NCBI GenBank assembly: GCA_023393235.1
Contig: JAEWMH010000045.1
Span: 1 to 31,200, forward strand
Reading direction: 5' to 3'
DNA length: 31,200 nucleotides
Source of the DNA: Bacillota bacterium
GTDB taxonomy: Bacteria > Bacillota > Bacilli > Paenibacillales > NBRC-103111
In this document: in pieces, positions 23,807 through 31,200 of the stretch
Position numbering within the stretch: the stretch's first letter is position 1
How the letters are laid out: the number at the start of each line of letters is the position of its first letter
The notes under the pieces: model-generated
What the model was told of the DNA's origin: nothing
The model's database searches: none
Seen by the model: only the letters and a program-made list of their open reading frames with translations
Position numbers and translations under genes: made by a program

Positions 23807-24607
23807 TTGCCGGAGGTTTGGAAGTACGAGGGTTATTTTTTTGATTTGGATGGGACCATTTATCTGGGCGGACGGCTTCTGCCCGGGGTCCCGGAGAGTC
23901 TGGACCTGCTGCGGCGGTCAGGCAAAAGAGTTATGTTCCTGAGCAATACCACCACCCGGACACGCCAGGAATGTGCGGACCGTCTGCGGAGGCTGGGGCT
24001 TGCGGCATACGAGCATGAAATCATTACTGCGGGGTATGCTTCGGCCGTTTACTTAAAGGATGTTTCTCCCGGCCCGGTGGTTTATGCCATCGGGGAGCCC
24101 GCTCTGCTGAAGGAGCTCATCTTGGCCGGGGTGGACTGCACCGGGAATCCGCTGGCTGCCACTCATGTGCTGGTGGGCATGGATACCCGCTTTGATTACC
24201 ACAAGCTGCATCAGGCAGCCCGGGCCCTGCGCAACGGCGCCCAACTGATCGCGGCTAATCCGGATCCCAATTGCCCCGTGGAAAACGATCTGCTGCCGGA
24301 TACCTGGCCGCTGGTCAAGGCGATCGAAACGGCAGGCAGCGCCCATATCGGTATGGTCATCGGTAAACCCTCCGCTTATTATGCCGCCAAGGTATTGGAG
24401 GAATCGAAGCTTCCGGCGGAGCGCTGTCTGATGGTAGGGGACAGGCTGGAGACGGATGTGCGCTTCGGCATTGTTCATGGCTTCGGCACAGCGCTGGTGC
24501 TGACCGGGGCGGCATCCCGGGAGGAGCTGGAGCAATCGGGACTCCGGCCGGATTACGTGTGGAGCACCATGGAGGAGCTGTTAACCGCCATGTCGGCCTC
24601 CTTGTAG
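23807..24607 (+). CDS. HAD-IIA (NagD/AraL-like) phosphatase, probable glycerol-phosphate phosphatase
   Basis: 266 residues from TTG at 23807, fixed by AAGGGGGTG eight bases upstream; the frame is open further left but that part is the terminator leader. HAD motifs: I FFDLDGTIYLG (nucleophile Asp and acid Asp), II FLSNTTTRT, III Lys in IGKPSAYYAAK, IV LMVGDRLETDV. The C2-type cap between II and III is about 130 residues, defining subclass IIA, which includes NagD, AraL and eukaryotic phosphoglycolate/glycerol-3-phosphate phosphatases. Placed under a GlpP leader, it may hydrolyse glycerol phosphate to glycerol or limit toxic glycerol 3-phosphate; this is inferred from context. It is cytoplasmic, and the binding-protein gene follows after 143 bases. 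Confidence 0.9.
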   Translation: MPEVWKYEGYFFDLDGTIYLGGRLLPGVPESLDLLRRSGKRVMFLSNTTTRTRQECADRLRRLGLAAYEHEIITAGYASAVYLKDVSPGPVVYAIGEPALLKELILAGVDCTGNPLAATHVLVGMDTRFDYHKLHQAARALRNGAQLIAANPDPNCPVENDLLPDTWPLVKAIETAGSAHIGMVIGKPSAYYAAKVLEESKLPAERCLMVGDRLETDVRFGIVHGFGTALVLTGAASREELEQSGLRPDYVWSTMEELLTAMSASL

Positions 24608-24664
24608 GGACAAGCAATATTTACACCCGCTTCACATTGCGATAATTCTATTCGTTTGCTGATT

Positions 24665-24675
24665 TGCTAGAGTGT
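24665..24675 (+). promoter_or_regulatory. candidate promoter of the UgpB-like gene
   Basis: TGCTAGAGTGT matches the TGCTAAAGTGT block at the GDPD promoter (17160-17170), with TAGAGT as a possible extended -10 at 24668-24673. The 143-base gap contains no terminator leader of the GlpP type, so expression may also come by read-through from the HAD gene. Confidence 0.35.
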
Positions 24676-24750
24676 GAGTGGTAGCAGCAAGCGGGCGCCA
24701 GGCGGAGCGGAAGCATAATCACAATCCAGTATAACAAAGGAGAGAAAATC

Positions 24751-26115
24751 ATGCGTTCCCATGTTCTGAAAGCGGCAAGTGCAGCCCTCTGTTTTTCGGT
24801 ATTGTTCGGCTGCGGCAACAATGGTACGGCTACCTCCGGAGCACCTGTAACCAGCACAAATCCAACCGGCACAACAGCCAGCGGTGCTCCCAGTACGGCC
24901 CCTTCCACCGAAAGCAGCGAGAAGGTGGAGCTGACCTTCTATTATCCCATTGCTGTAGGCGGCCCGTTGACCAACACCATCGAGAATATGGCCAAGGAAT
25001 TTACCAAGGAAAATCCCAATGTTACCGTCAAGCCAGTGTATACCGGCAGCTATGCCGATACGGCTGTCAAAACCCAGGCAGGTGTGCAAAGCAAAAGCCC
25101 GCCTGATGTGGCCGTACTCCAATCCACCGAGCTGTTCAGCCTGCTGGATATGAACGCCATCCTGCCTTTGGACGATTACATTGCCAAGGAAGGCAGCAGC
25201 TATTTGAGTGACTTTTATCCGGCCTTTATGGCGAACTCCCAAACCGGCGGCAAAACCTGGAGCATTCCATTCCAACGGAGCACCATTGTGCTTTATTACA
25301 ATAAGCAAATGTTCAAGGAAGCCGGTCTTGATCCGGAGAAGCCGCCGAAAACCTGGGAGGAAATGCGCGACTACGCTAAAAAGCTGACCAAGGAAGGCCG
25401 CTGGGGCCTGGAGATTCCGGTAACGGGCTACGGGTACTGGATGCTGCAAACCTTTGCCCTGCAAAACGGCAAAAACCTGATGACCGAGGACGGCAAGAAG
25501 GTCATGTTCAACACTCCGGAAAATGTGGAGGGGCTGCAGTTCTGGAATGATCTGTCCCAGAAGGACAAGGTCATGCCTACCGGCGCTACGGAATGGGGGA
25601 CAGTGCCCTCTGACTTTATCCAGGGGAAAACCGCCATGATGTACCACACCACCGGGAACCTGACCAACGTCAAAACCAATGCCAAGTTTGATTTCGGCGT
25701 GACCTATCTGCCCCAGAAGAAAAGCTACGGCAGCCCGACTGGCGGCGGCAACTTCTACATATTCAAGGATATTGACAAGAAGAAGCAGGACGCAGCCTGG
25801 AAGTTCGTCAAGTTCATGACCGAAACCGAAGGTGCCGCCCAATGGAGCATGGATACCGGATATGTGGCGGTGAAAAAGTCGGCCTATGAAACGGAGCGTA
25901 TGAAGAAATATGCCGCCGACTTCCCGCAGACGCTGGTGGCCCGTGACCAGCTGCAATATGCCGCTGCCGAGCTGTCCACCCATAATAACGGCAAGGTAAT
26001 GAAAATCCTGAATGACCAGGTGCAGGCTGTGCTCACCGGAACCGAAACACCTGCGGACTCCCTGAAGAAAGCCCAGCAGGATGCGGACAAGGTGCTGGAG
26101 CCGTACAACAAATAA
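24751..26115 (+). CDS. UgpB-like solute-binding lipoprotein (probable glycerol 3-phosphate or phosphodiester uptake)
   Basis: 454 residues. The signal peptide ends in lipobox VLFGC with Cys at residue 21, then a Thr/Ser/Pro/Gly-rich tether runs to about residue 52. The mature domain opens VELTFYYPIAVGGPLTNTIE and has FTKENPNVTVKPVYTGSYAD, a pattern of the UgpB-like branch of family 1 binding proteins, with family features such as IPFQRSTIVLYYNKQMFKEAG and FIQGKTAMMYHTTGN. The genomic position behind the GlpP-controlled genes supports glycerol 3-phosphate or glycerophosphodiesters as ligand, though sequence alone would also allow a sugar. AAAGGAGAG precedes the ATG. It is followed by a hairpin-rich gap before the permease genes, a usual way to keep binding protein more abundant. 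Confidence 0.87.
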   Translation: MRSHVLKAASAALCFSVLFGCGNNGTATSGAPVTSTNPTGTTASGAPSTAPSTESSEKVELTFYYPIAVGGPLTNTIENMAKEFTKENPNVTVKPVYTGSYADTAVKTQAGVQSKSPPDVAVLQSTELFSLLDMNAILPLDDYIAKEGSSYLSDFYPAFMANSQTGGKTWSIPFQRSTIVLYYNKQMFKEAGLDPEKPPKTWEEMRDYAKKLTKEGRWGLEIPVTGYGYWMLQTFALQNGKNLMTEDGKKVMFNTPENVEGLQFWNDLSQKDKVMPTGATEWGTVPSDFIQGKTAMMYHTTGNLTNVKTNAKFDFGVTYLPQKKSYGSPTGGGNFYIFKDIDKKKQDAAWKFVKFMTETEGAAQWSMDTGYVAVKKSAYETERMKKYAADFPQTLVARDQLQYAAAELSTHNNGKVMKILNDQVQAVLTGTETPADSLKKAQQDADKVLEPYNK

Positions 26116-26130
26116 CACAGGTTCAGCCAC

Positions 26131-26357
26131 AGCTGCGGCCGAAGCGGTAGGCTTAACGCCGCAGCTTGTGGTAAAAACCACAATGGATCAAGCTATTACC
26201 AATTGCGCCTTCAAAATTGGCTGTGCCAATTTCGAAGCTTCCGTAACATATCCGGCCTTTGGCATGGACCATGTTACTTCAGTTTTACCTTCAAATTGGC
26301 TTTGCCAATTTCGAAGCTGTCCATAACTTATCCGGCCCCTGGCTTGGACCAAGTTAT
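26131..26357 (+). repeat. intercistronic hairpin cluster with an 80-base tandem repeat
   Basis: Hairpins in order: AGCTGCGGC (26131-26139) / GCCGCAGCT (26158-26166); TTGTGGT (26166-26172) / ACCACAA (26177-26183); then two tandem units beginning at 26208 and 26288. Each unit has a CTTC-AAATTGG / CCAATTT-GAAG hairpin (26209-26237; 26289-26316) and a second stem: GTAACAT / ATGTTAC (26243-26277) in unit 1 and ATAACTT / AAGTTAT (26323-26357) in unit 2. The second stems differ at two positions, each compensated on the opposite strand. The cluster should protect the upstream binding-protein mRNA or lower read-through into the permeases. Confidence 0.75.
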
Positions 26358-26378
26358 TACCAGATTGGAGGTTCCCCC

Positions 26379-27275
26379 TTGAATGGCAGACTGATATCCC
26401 CACGCTTCAAAACGAACGTCTTTGCCTGGCTGCTTCTGCTGCCTTCCTTGCTATTTCTCTTTTTATTTACCTTTTATCCCATCGCCAAAACCATTCGGCT
26501 CAGCTTCTTCCGGGCGGATCTGGCCCATCCGGAGCCGGTTTTTGCCGGTGCGGACCAGTATGTGGACATGGTGAAGGACCCGATTTTTCAAAAAGTGATG
26601 CTGAACAACCTGTGGTTTGCCTTGGGCACCGTGCCTATTTCCATCGGACTTGCTCTGCTGATGGCGGTTTTCGCCAACAAAGCGCTGCGGGGGACCAGCT
26701 TTATGCGGGTGGCTTTCTTTTATCCGACACTGATGCCTATGATCGCCGCTGCTAACGTGTGGCTATTCATCTATACACCCCAATATGGGCTGTTAAGCCG
26801 TGCCGTCGGCTGGTTCAGCAATGCTTCCAACATTAATTGGCTGGGTTCGCCGGGAACGGTTATGTGGGCTTTGATTGCCATGGTGGTATGGAAGGAAGCC
26901 GGATATTTCATGATTTTTTATCTCGCTGGGCTGCAGAATATTTCCCCGGAGCTGTATGAATCCGCCCAGGTGGACGGAGTAGGGCGCTGGACGGTATTCC
27001 GGAAGATTACCTTTCCGCTTTTGATGCCGACCACGCTGTTTGTGACCATTATTGCCTTGACCAATTCCTTCAAGCTGGTAGACCATCTGTTGATTATGAC
27101 CAAGGGCGGCCCCAACAATTCCAGCAGTCTGCTCTTGTACTATATATACGAAACGGCGTTCAGCTTCTGGGATCAAGGAATGGCGGCGGCGTTGACGGTT
27201 GTAATGGTAGCGGTGCTTTTGTTGTTGGCCGCATTGAACTTCCTCGGTATGGACAAGCGGATTCATTATCATTAA
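26379..27275 (+). CDS. ABC transporter permease, UgpA-like
   Basis: 298 residues from TTG at 26379, set by TTGGAGG seven bases upstream; the frame is open further left but that part is the hairpin repeat. It has the usual six membrane helices, first NVFAWLLLLPSLLFLFLFTFYP. The EAA loop is at ELYESAQVDGVGRWTVFRKITFPLL. The order binding protein, UgpA-like, UgpE-like matches glycerol 3-phosphate systems, but the same layout serves many sugars; the GlpP context tips the balance. It is followed after 17 bases by the second permease. No UgpC-type ATPase is encoded here. Confidence 0.88.
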   Translation: MNGRLISPRFKTNVFAWLLLLPSLLFLFLFTFYPIAKTIRLSFFRADLAHPEPVFAGADQYVDMVKDPIFQKVMLNNLWFALGTVPISIGLALLMAVFANKALRGTSFMRVAFFYPTLMPMIAAANVWLFIYTPQYGLLSRAVGWFSNASNINWLGSPGTVMWALIAMVVWKEAGYFMIFYLAGLQNISPELYESAQVDGVGRWTVFRKITFPLLMPTTLFVTIIALTNSFKLVDHLLIMTKGGPNNSSSLLLYYIYETAFSFWDQGMAAALTVVMVAVLLLLAALNFLGMDKRIHYH

Positions 27276-27292
27276 ATAGGAAAGGCGATTCT

Positions 27293-28105
27293 ATGCTCCC
27301 GACAAAATGGAAGATTGAACGCGGGCTCATGCTGCTGCTGTCTGTGCTGTGGCTGGTTCCGCTGATATGGATGGCGGTAACGGCTTTCCGCCCCAAGCAG
27401 GTGGCCTTGGACTCCCTGTTTTCCCTGCAGTTTACCCTGGCTAACTTCGGCCGGGTGTGGGAGGCTGCCCCTTTTGCCCAATATTATGTGAACACTGTGC
27501 TGCTGGTGGTTGCCGTATTCGCTGTACAGATGCTTACAGTCACGATGGCTGCATATGCATTTGCAAGACTGGAATTTTGGGGGAAAACGGCTGTATTCCT
27601 GTTGTTCCTGGTGCAGATCATGGTGCCGGCGGATGTTCTGATTTTCCCGAACTACAGTATTCTCAAGGAGCTTTCCCTACTGGACACGAAGCTGGGAATT
27701 ATGCTGCCGTATTACGCTTCGGCCTTTGGGATTTTTCTGCTCCGCCAAACCTTTAAGACGCTGCCCTCCGAGCTGGACGATGCCGCTGTTGTGGAGGGAG
27801 CCTCCAAGTGGCGGATTCTCTGGACCATCTACGTGCCCCTGTCCCGCCCGGCGTATCTGGCATTTGCCCTGGTTTCCGTCAGCTATCAATGGAATAATTT
27901 CTTGTGGCCCCTGATCGTGACTAACTCTGTGGAAAACCGTCCCTTAACCGTAGGTCTGGCGATTTTCGCCCAATCCTTCGAGGTAGGTGCCCAATGGACC
28001 GAGGTCAGTGCCGCTACTTTGCTGGTGATTGCGCCTTTGATGATATTGTTTCTGTTGTTCCAGCGGCAGTTTATCAACAGCTTCATCCATTCCGGTATAA
28101 AGTAA
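27293..28105 (+). CDS. ABC transporter permease, UgpE-like
   Basis: 270 residues, six helices, from ATG with AGGAAAGG upstream. It opens IERGLMLLLSVLWLVPLIWMAVTAFRP, as in UgpE/MalG-type permeases, and the EAA loop is ELDDAAVVEGASKWRILWTIYVPLS. The C-terminus FQRQFINSFIHSGIK is the standard ending (the family usually ends near GxxKG/GIK), so it is complete. It pairs with the UgpA-like permease and closes the transport operon. No clear intrinsic terminator follows; the 28106-28180 stretch is AT-rich. Confidence 0.88.
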   Translation: MLPTKWKIERGLMLLLSVLWLVPLIWMAVTAFRPKQVALDSLFSLQFTLANFGRVWEAAPFAQYYVNTVLLVVAVFAVQMLTVTMAAYAFARLEFWGKTAVFLLFLVQIMVPADVLIFPNYSILKELSLLDTKLGIMLPYYASAFGIFLLRQTFKTLPSELDDAAVVEGASKWRILWTIYVPLSRPAYLAFALVSVSYQWNNFLWPLIVTNSVENRPLTVGLAIFAQSFEVGAQWTEVSAATLLVIAPLMILFLLFQRQFINSFIHSGIK

Positions 28106-28181
28106 AAGTCAGTATAAAATAGATTACATTCCCATATAAAAAATATTTATTGTAACGACTTTATCCTACAGGAAAAAGTTA

Positions 28182-28230
28182 TAGACACTGAAAACCCCTT
28201 ACCTTATAATTTGACTATCATTAGGTCAAT
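28182..28230 (+). promoter_or_regulatory. sigma-A promoter with overlapping inverted repeat
   Basis: TAGACA (28182-28187), a 17-base spacer and TATAAT (28205-28210) form a near-consensus promoter for the amino acid permease. TTGAC / GTCAA arms around TATCATTAG (about 28211-28229) cover the start site and may be an operator. Confidence 0.65.
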
Positions 28231-28255
28231 TAACCGTAGAGGGGTCAAATGTCGT

Positions 28256-29569
28256 ATGTCAAAGGAAACACTGAAGAAATCGGTTACAACCATTGAAGCG
28301 CTGGCCATTGTTGTCGGTATGATCATTGGGTCCGGGATATTCCTGAAGCCCGCCATCGTGCTGGGGCACGCCGGCTCCCAATGGATGAGTATCCTGGCGT
28401 GGGTGGTAGGCGGTGTGATTACGCTGGCCTCTGCTCTGACTGTGGCTGAAATTGCCGCAGCTATCCCTAAGTCGGGAGGTTTGTATACATATCTGGAGGA
28501 GCTCTACGGCGGTATATTCGGCTTTCTGCTGGGCTGGGTGCAGGCAGTCATTTCCTACCCGGCTTCCGTTGCAGCTTTGGCCATTGCCTTCGCCACCTAA
28601 TCCGGCTACTTCCTGCCTATGGGCGGCTTTGTGCAAAAGCTGGTGGCTGTAGGGATTCTGTTGTTTATTCTGCTCATGAATGTGCTCTCCACCAAATACG
28701 GCGGGATCATTCAGACAGTAGCCACGGCGGGCAAGCTGGTGCCGGTTATCGGGATTATTGTGGTGGGGCTGATCAGCGGGGATGCGCCGGGTTTTGCCGG
28801 CATTACGGCAGGAGCAACTGCAGCGGGCTTCGGTGCGGCTGTTCTGGGCACCCTCTGGGCATACGACGGCTGGATCGGGGTCACCAATATGGCTGGGGAA
28901 ATCCGGAATCCGGCCAAAACCTTGCCGCGGGTTATCCTGGGCGGTGTACTGTTTGTAATGGTGGTGTACGTCCTGTTTAACCTGGCTATTTTCCGTGCGC
29001 TGCCCTTTGACACCATTATCAATTCCAAAACACCCGGAGCCGACGCAGCCGATGCCCTCTTCGGCAATGGCGGAGGCGCTTTTATCACCGCAGGCATTAT
29101 CGTATCGGTGCTGGGTGCGCTGAACGGCTACCTGATGACGGCAGCGCGTGTACCTCAGGCTATGGGTGAGCAGGGACGGGTTCCTTTTTCCCGGGTGCTG
29201 GGTGCAGTTCATCCCCGGTTCAAAACACCGGCTAACGCCTTGATCTTCCAGGCTGCGCTGGCTGTGCTGTACATTTTCTCGGGTACGTTCGATACTCTGA
29301 CAGACCTGCTGGTATTTGTATTGTGGATTTTCTTCACCATGGGTGTGTTCGGTGTATTCCTGCTCCGCCGCCGTTTTCAAGCCGAGCCCGGCCGTTACCG
29401 GGTGCCGTTGTATCCCATCACACCTCTAATCGGCGTAATCGGAGGCGGGTACATTATCGTCAGCACCATTATGGCGGAGCCGGTGCGTTCCTTTATCGGA
29501 ATCGGGATCACCTTGATCGGATTGCCTGTTTATTCCTACATGAAAAAGACACAATCAGCACCGAATTAA
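28256..29569 (+). pseudogene. APC-family amino acid permease interrupted by an in-frame TAA
   Basis: Both halves read in one frame and together give about 437 codons, the normal length for an APC transporter of the SteT type. The first half starts at ATG 28256 (GAGGGG 12 bases upstream) with the family opening TIEALAIVVGMIIGSGIFLKP and IPKSGGLYTYLEELYGGIFGF. Codon 115 is TAA (28598-28600), inside a helix: AIAFAT, stop, SGYFLPMGG. A single CAA-to-TAA or CAG-to-TAA type change would explain it. The second half, from SGYFLPM to VYSYMKKTQSAPN, is intact with APC motifs such as LWAYDGWIGVTNMAGEIRNP. Unless the stop is read through or is a sequencing error, no working carrier is made. The promoter at 28182 is still good, which suggests a recent event. 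Confidence 0.85.
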
Positions 29570-29646
29570 GCATAAAAGGATATGGTATTCCGGACAAACG
29601 GCTCTTATACTGAAGTCATCCGGTTATAAGGTGGAGCCACATCACA

Positions 29647-30867
29647 ATGACAACGCATAATTCAAGCAAAACACCCACGAAGATCACAAAGCACGACTCC
29701 CGGACAAACTCCGGGGACAAGCAGCTCCCCACTCTGAGGGGACTGCAGTTCTGGCTGTATGCCACCAATATTTTGTCGCCCTATTTGCCTGTGTATTTCT
29801 CGGCTAAGGGGTACACCTCCTCACAGATTGGCACCATGATGATGCTGGGCCCGCTGCTTGCGGTATTGTTCCAACCCTTCTGGGGGTATCTGAGCGATAA
29901 GCTGGGAACCGTCAAGAAGATAATCGCAGGTTTATGGGCGATGTCCATTCTCTCAAGTATCGGTCTGTTCCAAAGCTCGAGCTACGGAAGTGCACTGTTT
30001 TTCGCTACGGCGGTGTACTTCTTCTGGCTGCCCACCCTGCCTTTGATGGACAGCATTACCATTAAGGCCACGGAAAAAAGAGGCGTTACGTACGGAAGCA
30101 TCCGGTTGTTCGGGTCAATGGGCTACATGACCATCCTGATCGGGACCGGGCTGTTGTTCGGTTCCTTCATCGGGATCGGGAATCTGTCTTATCTCTTCTG
30201 GGCACTGTGGATTCCGGCCCTGCTTCTTCTGTTCCGGCTCCGGGATGAGCCGACAGAGGGAGAGCGGATGACGCTGAAATCCCTGAAGCCGATTCTGGCG
30301 AACAAATCCTTCCTCTGGTTTTTGCTCTTGGTTTTCATTATGTCGGTGCCGCACCGGATGCATGATGTGATGTTCAGCCTGTACCTTCAGAATGCTGGAG
30401 GTTCGGAGGCGCTGGTGGGGTATTCCTGGGCGCTGCATGCGTTGTTTGAAATTCCGGCGTTTGCGCTGCTGAACAAATATTTGCATAAGGTCCGTGAGCT
30501 CACGCTCCTGGGTATCGTCTGCCTCTTGTACACCCTGCGGTGGACCGGCTATGCACTGGCGCCCGAGCCTTGGGTGATGGTGCTCCTCCAGGCGGGAGCC
30601 ATCGTCACCTATGCGGTATTCTGGCTGACGGCCGTGTACTACACGGTCCGGGTGCTGCCCAAGCAGCTGATCTCCACCGGGCAATCCTTGTTGTCCATGG
30701 TGTATCTGGGGTTGGCGGGGATGACGGGCGGAACCGTAGGGGGCTGGCTGTTCGACCATTTCGGCGCCACCAGCATCTACTGGTTCGCGGCGGCGGCTTC
30801 GCTTGTTGCAGGCTGCGCTTTCCTGGCTACGGAGTTTGTAGCACAGCGGCGGACTATCAGACGGTAG
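29647..30867 (+). CDS. MFS transporter (MFS_1-like, sugar or nucleoside permease-like group)
   Basis: 406 residues, about 12 predicted membrane helices after a 28-residue polar N-terminus. It has LRGLQFWLYATNILSPYLPVYF, the loop-2 motif GYLSDKLGTVKK (the DRxGRR-type motif A of MFS), a middle loop DEPTEGERMTLKSLKPIL, and a second half beginning LWFLLLVFIMSVPHRMHDVMFSLYL. This pattern belongs to the MFS_1-like group (LacY/nucleoside:proton symporter-like). Direction and substrate cannot be read from sequence. The ATG has GGTGGAG ten bases upstream. It is followed by a terminator at 30889-30917. Confidence 0.88.
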   Translation: MTTHNSSKTPTKITKHDSRTNSGDKQLPTLRGLQFWLYATNILSPYLPVYFSAKGYTSSQIGTMMMLGPLLAVLFQPFWGYLSDKLGTVKKIIAGLWAMSILSSIGLFQSSSYGSALFFATAVYFFWLPTLPLMDSITIKATEKRGVTYGSIRLFGSMGYMTILIGTGLLFGSFIGIGNLSYLFWALWIPALLLLFRLRDEPTEGERMTLKSLKPILANKSFLWFLLLVFIMSVPHRMHDVMFSLYLQNAGGSEALVGYSWALHALFEIPAFALLNKYLHKVRELTLLGIVCLLYTLRWTGYALAPEPWVMVLLQAGAIVTYAVFWLTAVYYTVRVLPKQLISTGQSLLSMVYLGLAGMTGGTVGGWLFDHFGATSIYWFAAAASLVAGCAFLATEFVAQRRTIRR

Positions 30868-30888
30868 TTAGAATTTGGCTTCGGAAAT

Positions 30889-30917
30889 CTGCTTCCCGTA
30901 GTGGGGGCAGCTTTTTT
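30889..30917 (+). terminator. intrinsic terminator after the MFS gene
   Basis: CTGCTTCCC pairs with GGGGGCAG across a GTAGT loop, and a run of six T follows (30912-30917). It lies 22 bases after the stop codon. Confidence 0.75.
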
Positions 30918-30930
30918 GGTTATTCCGCTA

Positions 30931-31157
30931 TATTCCTAACGGCGGATAACATACTTACGGCAGCGAAAATCCTAACGGCGGTAGGAGACGCTATTTGCTC
31001 CAAAACGGGGGTTTGCAGAATCTAACGGAAGCAGGAGACGCTATTGGGCTAAAATGGGGCATACGGTGGAACAAATTGGTCCAATAGAGGCTGTGGCCGC
31101 CGTTAGACTTTTGGAAGAGAGGATTTTGCCCAAATAGGGGCTCTCACGGCCGTTAGA
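30931..31157. repeat. cluster of TAACGG-type repeats in both orientations
   Basis: The 333-base end of the window has no gene. It carries plus-strand units at 30971-31010 and 31021-31057 (each CTAACGG...AGGAGACGCTATT..., then CTCCAAAAC or GCTAAAATG) and a degenerate copy at about 30935. Minus-strand units lie at 31072-31108 and 31122-31157 and end in CCGTTAGA. The two pairs face each other, so the region could fold into one long stem. The motif is shared with the palindrome at 22847-22930. Confidence 0.65.
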
Positions 31158-31200
31158 ATTTTTCCATGGCCAGGTAGCCAGTGTTAGTAGCGGAAGCGGC

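Noticed and set aside
24667..26181. 504-codon minus-strand open frame
   Set aside because: Antisense of the UgpB-like gene, caused by its codon bias; no recognisable domain.
26259..26378. 40-codon extension of the UgpA-like permease
   Set aside because: It is encoded by the hairpin repeat and has no family similarity; TTG at 26379 has GGAGG at proper spacing.

Overview
The window reads as a chromosomal segment of a Gram-positive, Paenibacillus-like Firmicute. The grounds are strong AGGAGG-type ribosome sites, several GTG and TTG starts, a very large surface protein ending in three SLH domains, a carbohydrate ABC operon driven by a membrane-bound AraC regulator, a GlpP antiterminator, and short dispersed palindromic repeats. 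The genus is inferred from gene style only; no rRNA or tRNA gene is visible.

Layout. Positions 1-500 hold the start of a Gfo/Idh/MocA oxidoreductase on the minus strand, divergent from a small lipoprotein (666-1031). A repeat-rich gap follows, then an XRE repressor and a 98-residue protein that diverge around a shared operator (1291-1956), and a cupin (2049-2402). Positions 2590-8707 carry a sugar-uptake unit: a dCache-like/AraC membrane regulator preceded by a perfect cre site, two LplB/YtcP-type permeases and a solute-binding lipoprotein. A run of minus-strand accessory genes spans 8789-13545: M23 peptidase, two VOC proteins, an alpha/beta hydrolase, an LCMT-type methyltransferase and a DHFR-like reductase. 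An ECF sigma/anti-sigma pair (13712-14943) overlaps tail to tail with a cytoplasmic FG-GAP protein (14909-16951).

The most coherent system lies at 17160-28105. A 1817-residue S-layer-anchored glycerophosphodiester phosphodiesterase, the antiterminator GlpP, a HAD-IIA phosphatase and a UgpBAE-like ABC uptake system lie in a row. The phosphodiesterase and HAD genes each begin with a similar leader: a small hairpin with a conserved purine-rich loop (GAGnCGAGGAGAA) whose ACCC strand is also needed by a following intrinsic terminator. This is the layout expected of a GlpP target. The proposed working model is that the cell-surface enzyme releases glycerol 3-phosphate from glycerophosphodiesters such as lipid head groups or teichoic acid fragments, the ABC system imports it, the HAD enzyme may dephosphorylate it, and GlpP bound to glycerol 3-phosphate opens the leaders. 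No ATPase gene is present for either ABC system, so a shared MsmX/UgpC-type ATPase elsewhere is likely.

The right end (28182-31200) has an APC-family amino acid permease broken by an in-frame TAA, an MFS transporter, and a cluster of TAACGG-type repeats.
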